From the NCBI GenBank assembly GCA_011524855.1, contig WTJK01000026.1:1-34335 (forward strand): DNA of 34,335 nt. Reading direction: 5' to 3'. The translations under genes and the position numbers were made by a program. Shown piece by piece: positions 32,901 to 34,335 of the stretch (position 1 is the stretch's first letter; each line of letters begins with the position of its first letter). The DNA is from Methanobacteriota archaeon. Its GTDB lineage: Archaea > Thermoplasmatota > Poseidoniia > Poseidoniales > Poseidoniaceae. Under the pieces are notes generated by a model. The model saw only the letters and a program-made list of their open reading frames with translations. It searched no databases and was not told where the DNA came from.

Positions 32901-34184
32901 GTTGCCGTTGCAAGCGTTCTGCGTGATGCCGTAGTTGTAGCGTGCGTCAAGACCGCACTCTTCCATCACGACGACGTTGAACGTTACGGCGGAGCTGCCG
33001 TACGAGTAGGACATGTACTTGCGCCAGTCGATGCTGTCAATGGTAGCGCCACTGGGCAGGGCGTTGCTCGAGGTGAACGTGTACTTGTGCCAGGGGACGT
33101 AGTAGTAGGAGCCGTAGTACCGGTAGTGGTAGCGGGTGGTTCCGGTGTAGCAAGCCGTGGAGTAGATGTAACAGTAGCCGCCGGTGGCCGAGTTCACGTT
33201 GATCGTGGGGTCAATGGCCAGGGGGAAGACACGGTCGTCCGAAAGGAGCCATTCTGCGTCAACCACGGTCAGCAGGAGGACATTGGGTCCGTTGGCACGA
33301 ACGATGAAGGTCCCGATGTAGGGTTCCTCGGCGTTGGGCTCAACGACCATGGGTGCGGGGAGCTCAGCGAGGAGTTCGCCGGTTTCCACGTTGCGGATTT
33401 GAAGAGGGTCTTGCGTTTCAAGAATCTCAGCACCCACCATCTGCTCGCCTGCGTAGAGGGCGTAGCCAACAGGGAGCTGAATCTGCTCGCTCAGACCGAA
33501 GTAGTTGATGTGCTCGGGGAGCACAGGGGCCTCGCGCAGGATCATGTTCTGCTTGACTCCGGTGGATTCGACCGTGTAGTCGAGGTCCACACCGTCAGCG
33601 AGGGGGTAGCGAATGACGTTGCCGCCGACTTCGATACCGTCGTGGGCTGGAGCCATGTCCAGCACCTCGGGTTGGTCGTGGGTTTCCACGAGACCGACCA
33701 CGGTGGGGTTGATACCCGAGAAGATCGGGTCGACCCACTGGTTGACCTGAAGGGCGATACCGCCAGCAGCCTCAGGAGCAAAGGTCGTCGTGAAGGAGTT
33801 CTCCGTCACGGCCCAGCCTTCGGGTTGAGCCTGAATGTTCAGGTTGATGTCCGACCAAACACCGTCTTCCGTCGTGTAGTGAAGGGGTTCACTGGCCACG
33901 ATCTGCGTGAAGGTGCCGTCCTCATTGAGGAAGGTCTTGGTCGTTTCATCTCGCATCCCTTGAAGTTCAAGCGATGGGTCGTATTCGTAATCTGCTTCAG
34001 CGAGTTTCTCGGGGAGGCTGAAGTAATCATCCTCCGTTGCGCTTGCTTCCACAAACTCAACTTCAGCACTGGTGTTGTCCACGTAGCCGCTCATTGGCAT
34101 GAGCACCATCAATGCGCACAACAGCAGTGCAATTCCGATCCCGCCGAAGACGGTCTTCTGTTTCTTGTTCTTGTTTCCCAACAT
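20376..34184 (-). CDS. Giant surface protein (4602 aa) with C-terminal type IV pilin module
   Basis: One uninterrupted frame. Residues 1-35 are a basic, hydrophobic signal/anchor. About 45-330 resemble the module preceding DNRLRE domains in bacterial wall/RHS proteins (SEPLHYTTEDGVWSDINL; DDRVFPLAIDPTINV near 325). About 330-530 is DNRLRE-like. Segments near 330-1320 and 2150-2475 are Tyr/Ser/Gly-rich with paired Cys. Beta-helix-like stretches lie near 1320-1700, 1950-2140 and 2930-3105 (IKDNTFDNC; VTIANNTINNAADGV). About 3118-3215 looks PPC-like, and 3498-3668 CBM9/DOMON-like (DGSNDDWVGG). Cadherin-like repeats span about 3770-4150 (VENVNDAPV). A transmembrane helix (about 4381-4403) leads to a short loop, RRADDEEEVTAMADDDA. 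The archaeal pilin segment AVSPVIATILMVAITVVL then starts near 4421, with a head domain of about 150 residues. It is probably an adhesin or filament-associated protein. Domain edges are estimates. Confidence 0.9.
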   Translation of the reverse strand: MLGNKNKKQKTVFGGIGIALLLCALMVLMPMSGYVDNTSAEVEFVEASATEDDYFSLPEKLAEADYEYDPSLELQGMRDETTKTFLNEDGTFTQIVASEPLHYTTEDGVWSDINLNIQAQPEGWAVTENSFTTTFAPEAAGGIALQVNQWVDPIFSGINPTVVGLVETHDQPEVLDMAPAHDGIEVGGNVIRYPLADGVDLDYTVESTGVKQNMILREAPVLPEHINYFGLSEQIQLPVGYALYAGEQMVGAEILETQDPLQIRNVETGELLAELPAPMVVEPNAEEPYIGTFIVRANGPNVLLLTVVDAEWLLSDDRVFPLAIDPTINVNSATGGYCYIYSTACYTGTTRYHYRYYGSYYYVPWHKYTFTSSNALPSGATIDSIDWRKYMSYSYGSSAVTFNVVVMEECGLDARYNYGITQNACNGNALAASKMVYNYGGTNARSMISAIGNSPTAGTVSSSGTGWKTVSLCSSASACNATTGGVSHITDAQANLGTVGIGEHYNSSTYYYTYASASGSSNSHIRITYSGGTDPDAPTAEFTAYTGLDSYIEGVRTMFIELTDLSGIDTTSSGAPTLHYSTDNGSTWSSTTYGLGSNSQFDAGELVSIGTCGTTDTTCRFKARTPDLSVGDEFQYYWEYQDLAPTTQTPPGPNTGYEPALTGTQTTPTPYSFNIVDYNNAPTSHKKLTTLSTDVHASSYFSPQGFLDRQMTYYSHSDEYFFEFDTSGCGTGSQQCFYTGTSTFYGNWIARWNNNVPTGSYGMNSGSTSGNQALRNADGGFLQIGAQHGPGMNLIFFYDSANNEWGYVGVGTETGIDTVLTGGSNMDSSVSYGYTQAYKFNIPGDITGTFGKFDFNATGSSTTADRMCVTTNGWYYFYRAGTYDRCTSAYYMIYGSTSSYRWSGFALGSGYYGRQAATGSMTYKVGNVAPTPDTFAPEFGHSPLGDSHSSTRVVSVNIMDAGDPASGLNTTQTPGVGPTMYYRVTPDGGTAGSWTSSLMDAQGVSDPDDCQLAECTWTADIEDLEVNDTVEYYFTAKDMSTESTGTNGNTSSTFNFTRGDPNKVFVVEWRDRSYYYTYGPKCTVQAMFYDVTNEIEYKYDSNCRTVYSSWSIGYMDQTRSNGASIKYSSATNFNSNPGHQPTTTNFRIQTDGSSHSYEAFDLGLTEVANAQTALSGTSNGRPYMYYCWYYFSSYRNQCNANIDLPADFEFEYFGTTYDGDDSNDRVQIGRQGYMYFIDNGNTNTERGLWTWHNPELPYSSSSYARPGLIAPFWSNYNNYYCFVTGNTDCSTYYRIMPYDGKGTDVTADITADPNWDLTDSPIRINPTNDYLVVSSDLTIQPGVQIEIAPGKGISFDGACTEFTAIGEEANPINFTGMNGGEWLGIAFTDDCATAGGTDDRHQFSFVNFNNTSDAVIRSGSRHNGQGPSCGSSTANCNTGNYTMSDVTFTNVGSVFTHGSGQGTVLTMTDFTISGVAESCFNLPEDSVVTLMEGTMTNCNTDGGLTDGAVVSVLSSNGGGMLHMENITASNAYQNFVRIDLEDLHMSNVSLTNTGTGYTKHAIDHTPWRNGAQSGSSAYLSNVDVPTYGDGSYIDAMESVILMDVDLGDNDLEFRPGGTSQTGNGASSSDAILDGVTSGDITMARMHPGTFTDITAGDVTMTGNAITSETLDMADFDIGSFSVTGCGWTMILDAPSLDAFKSSASCSTSKNTVTIDSGVFSHGSLTTDVIDARNSRITVGQSTISSSTAGVTTEVGKARSGSDIVLVDVSLNGDDCSDESGATGDCAVDVASTAMVYYGGLASVRTYRLSSGVAVWKADHVVTTTLLDSSMNEMFQVGSHITNASGNATVWVVVADSDATTYEDHVIRAFGTAGQNETYPNDYSDVSLASSWYNDTFTWGDHLDLLLEPAPIVFDDPSLDCYTLVNDPAWTNLSGNWNAGTNTFTFDDTSITVSADLTLDGCGIELQGGSLKVQSTATSSPVITLAAGTGSFAGSSGFITANDEGTSGNPASIRAVSSTYGLHLDIQDGTLTLDSATLRDVAQDATMDAALYIGDGAELVMSNGATIYGASASSDDMATVKVNGGDATITDSSIINNGASGTALWLENTGASADGITVRNAAVGIKSYNAAPQIDGFTSNGNTVGLSSYGGMSLPTIYRSSALSGQAAGWTTYEFDLSNYIGEGDYLQLGANSIYGGGNAHPSYNYASSKYYFITDRYNVEITDSDGNSWNVTSDDQIGYYPYGETNSNGDHSSSDPAEGVGPVGTYQGGDGGAPSWHCNYYSINYGPNYFRDGYYYYLYRFWLGQTSGYSSYERPDEFGFGWESIDGVTPTGSSAYPYRYWGYYSPSFYFNGVYSPPEGSNGQPSSGQGQPGNIGNPPSYATGGYPNNYGVCLDYAYTYYMSSGQGARMTMPIVDISASNISKVSLWVDVLHRGNDNYQDRYDFVARVGNDPSDLGDYLRESGTPKFTNGTITGADYGIEVGGAFAAGEYEDITVTDPTYAGLHVNGQAASSVNRLNVTDGDYGVLVGSTASGSVHMTNLDLDNQALAGVYYLTDLSGDLSGDVNGSSGAAFKYGTNTDSDVELSDMTISNNAVGIEAGGEGDFTLTDVTMSNTQDVSITGSSVMDFIEGTVDTSLVSVTSTGLFNRQRQVDITVQANVSGNATSVADTTVVLKDGDGVVQGQADTDTSGVAEDITFTTQTVDSSGVNTMSTTGYTAVTVSMIGTYSYVGPSNNNGDFRYDFLDLTLTDSSGQSSDMYLEDTFTARLCYRWSSSSYIYEQPCTGLSTSGSRTFSNGMTEYGYYYAFDGTDLEDETVMMDAPFLYVDNGNQYWNGSTWIVTASYDYYATNRMYPRSTSDVNTYFSDAEVTVLATSDNGNPQGFTLGYLYYSMNLMMNNTSISGLATIYGSMGYGWYNSYELDWFDITNSSFTHFRGYREGTSLNYEDSCISMVGGNGTSIKDNTFDNCMIGVLMDLSPYSYSHSSSEYGADNLVISGNTFQNGGEVADIYGDPSNYVDDLVVENNVMNPTLGGSGIAIQSGNAKGVTIANNTINNAADGVYLRDVTDFSIENNDISGVSDPSETGILVYGGSGDVVGNDLTDADGGIYLLEMEAPPSPTSALCEIGQNDYRSYDSCTWTLASGKEAIFNLGTDSWGYEISIEVTKPDGTTDTWGTYSFSSNTQYNPLKTYTDAGNYTLEVRDSWGDGGATITVLESSTGSSGYSGPSISDNTIALSTGRVSPNAQGLAMIDCDGVAIQSMNNTITLSDNAIVIEDCDANDQGSTLTGSGDSSTNGILADDTNSALVLNGTTVSGFATGVFKEGGTLSMIGDANLTGSDYAVYADDVMVYAIDASVDGGATGTGLHVVNSDDVWVYPMDASGLIGMYVENSPFRWDGGETDATTALSVVDAMGSVENMTWSAATTQIDAGSGAHVTSIGNTLDVTKINVHTSAIIDEANLMSVDTTHLGAAPTSEVALMLMSTDSERASYVSTSFQPEVMSVDGSNDDWVGGNALNPSGYAMPGNMSGDGTDDFLVTYIEGDGMYFGLTDTDLSMSDVLIYLSVDGGGSDVGYNGLGGAHNLPFNANYVLWADSESSYDLYSYGFLGWGQSSLSTANVDVDFSNTDLAELYVPWSRLGGMPEMVDIVAIVQAESTADISVVHPTQTLDAGNTLQNLTKFVTVELTHDDLADGELDDEVLVYRSYKGSTTPSAAKEYNLMVKTDADCAMDWAVVEDISMSTNVVFDDAYTAGSGETTDVRSTIDIERACPVIDTEGTDPTTDGLVDFTRDEDSGALTFSLTNLADDVQDEEADLTWTVTEGTLVAHDNVLVDWAQNGQDVTITPLTDQFGTVVFAFEVTDSNGLVDDHNITFTVENVNDAPVICNVERSDCMPVLSEDDTYNNILPEGFGTHTKFLGDVSNTTRSYIRDMANEQAPTRQVYNWSAMAYNHNTTDACSAFSVAIDNNELTITENTNNELGGLCDIVLGLSDNGNENTAADTFTVEFSVSPVNDAPVIKNWNRTTETVMVANNGSIPALPWSVSLMEDDTNLNNLTYNLSAIKADVDHELDDLTWTVESTDQCVYTNYFTTNIVGDNLVFTLIEDATTNANDWEIDYLNNNGIHQIGPSGSEYCQIRLVLRDTASAPSYVPNYDTTLMPIADYQQGVATKEIGVRVENVREQVPDYAFNDVSGFSFNGVTNVMSGTYVPVTVSVNGGGDEGPYRYDHMLAVTFHTDGHTDVEQTRYYTVPAYGESVDITEDVYVTRDTTHVWVEMDVLTCLDNPCDLTVTAADRFQADEPASHYAIINNVQSTDAWSKPGQYGKDATSTSQRRPLLEDSNWCNNIMTSLETADVCNHANMPASNFLSTDQNLPAVVDTIGASSVPSFAPSIVAVALSGLFVSALTLSGRRADDEEEVTAMADDDAAVSPVIATILMVAITVVLSGVIYVWASSLAETDVKGVPRVTFDIEDVDGYNAETGHWLITVQQAQTELATQAVVVKVLYTNATGSLVTHTVNLADSGGVYGFSPFNSDAFVTFVDSVNVEQISEDERRSISTFNTGDSLYVRTHAPDGTPLEDATITLSYAPPNGDGALLRTWSDLSYDRRA
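26497..26520. repeat. Short tandem repeat, two copies of 12 bp
   Basis: TCACCGGACAGG occurs twice in a row, encoding the DLSG-DLSG stretch within a beta-helix-like part of the giant protein. It is a small in-frame duplication. Confidence 0.6.
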
Positions 34185-34191
34185 AGGTCAT

Positions 34192-34198
34192 TCACCCC
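34192..34198 (-). promoter_or_regulatory. Shine-Dalgarno sequence of the giant gene
   Basis: On the minus strand GGGGTGA ends seven bases before the ATG at 34184. It fixes the start (MLGNKNKKQKTVFGG, a good signal/anchor) and shows the mRNA has a leader, unlike several other genes here. Confidence 0.7.
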
Positions 34199-34212
34199 AT
34201 ACGGACTGTATG
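34198..34212. promoter_or_regulatory. Inverted repeat CATAC-N5-GTATG, possible operator
   Basis: A perfect 5-bp inverted repeat with a 5-base spacer lies between the TATA box and the Shine-Dalgarno sequence of the giant gene, where the transcription start is expected. Symmetry and position suit a regulator site; nothing identifies the regulator. It could equally be a weak mRNA hairpin. Confidence 0.35.
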
Positions 34213-34236
34213 CAGAGCACTCCACACCTTACACCA

Positions 34237-34245
34237 CTTATATTA
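34237..34245 (-). promoter_or_regulatory. TATA box of the giant surface-protein gene
   Basis: On the minus strand TAATATAAG is a good archaeal TATA element. Transcription would begin about 25 bases on, near 34215, leaving a leader of roughly 30 nt before the ATG at 34184. The stretch 34246-34335 beyond it is A/T-rich and contains no gene I can see. Confidence 0.6.
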
Positions 34246-34335
34246 GTTCGGGTGCAAAATGTTTGAGCGCCCATCGGATTCCTACTAAAGTCAATCGGAA
34301 CTTTGTTTGAAAACTGCTCAGAAAACACCTTTTAT

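Noticed and set aside
28482-34310. A plus-strand open frame of 1942 codons antisense to the giant gene
   Set aside because: The translation is Val/Gly/His/Arg-rich without domains, signal or ribosome site. It arises because the sense frame seldom uses codons whose complements are stops. The sense frame has recognisable domains throughout.
1-34335. CRISPR arrays, insertion sequences, integrases or attachment sites
   Set aside because: I looked for regularly spaced direct repeats, transposase-like frames and tRNA-adjacent duplications and saw none. Repetition inside the giant gene is at protein level or very short.

Overview
The window looks archaeal, most likely a Marine Group II / Poseidoniales-type euryarchaeon (Thermoplasmatota). 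It carries three archaeal hallmark genes: the GatD-type tRNA-dependent amidotransferase subunit, Pelota, and the DP1 small subunit of D-family DNA polymerase. It also has an archaeal type IV pilin signal, an archaeal-style TATA box, and tRNA genes with an encoded CCA. These sit beside bacterial-looking metabolic genes (formate-tetrahydrofolate ligase, acyl-CoA carboxyltransferase, flotillin/NfeD) and very large secreted beta-rich proteins. The lineage call is inferred from gene content and was not computed.

Layout, left to right. Positions 1-54 hold the 3' part of a tRNA. Positions 136-3291 hold a MacB/LolD-type ABC ATPase and its FtsX-family permease. Positions 3304-6286 hold gatD and an acyl-CoA carboxylase carboxyltransferase subunit. 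A membrane-anchored PKD-like protein (6344-7138) converges with a 907-residue secreted protein (7163-9886, minus). The latter has an alpha/beta-hydrolase domain whose expected nucleophile serine is glycine. A divergent aroE (minus) follows. The plus-strand block 10976-13666 encodes two tiny membrane proteins, an NfeD-like OB-fold protein and a flotillin. Then come fhs, pelota, a 101-residue orphan, tRNA-Val(UAC) on minus, pncC/cinA overlapping the DP1 gene, and a HAD phosphatase on minus.

The right 40% (20376-34184, minus) is one uninterrupted reading frame of 4602 codons for a giant exported surface protein. It has a signal anchor, a module like that preceding DNRLRE domains in bacterial wall/RHS proteins, Tyr/Ser/Gly-rich segments, several beta-helix stretches, a CBM9/DOMON-like segment, cadherin-like repeats and a membrane anchor. 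After that anchor, in the same frame, lies a complete archaeal type IV pilin N-terminal segment and head domain (about 188 residues). This internal, C-terminal pilin is the most unusual thing in the window. A Shine-Dalgarno-like GAGGT lies 7 nt before the internal ATG that would start a free pilin. Prepilin-peptidase processing of a polyprotein, internal initiation, or a true fusion are therefore all possible.

Themes: cell-envelope work (ABC/FtsX, flotillin cluster, PKD protein, pseudo-hydrolase, giant adhesin-pilin) mixed with core information processing (GatD, Pelota, DP1, tRNAs) and carbon metabolism (carboxyltransferase, Fhs, AroE). Several genes have a weak TATA-like hexamer about 25-28 nt before the start codon, compatible with leaderless mRNAs, whereas the giant gene has a clear leader with its own Shine-Dalgarno sequence.
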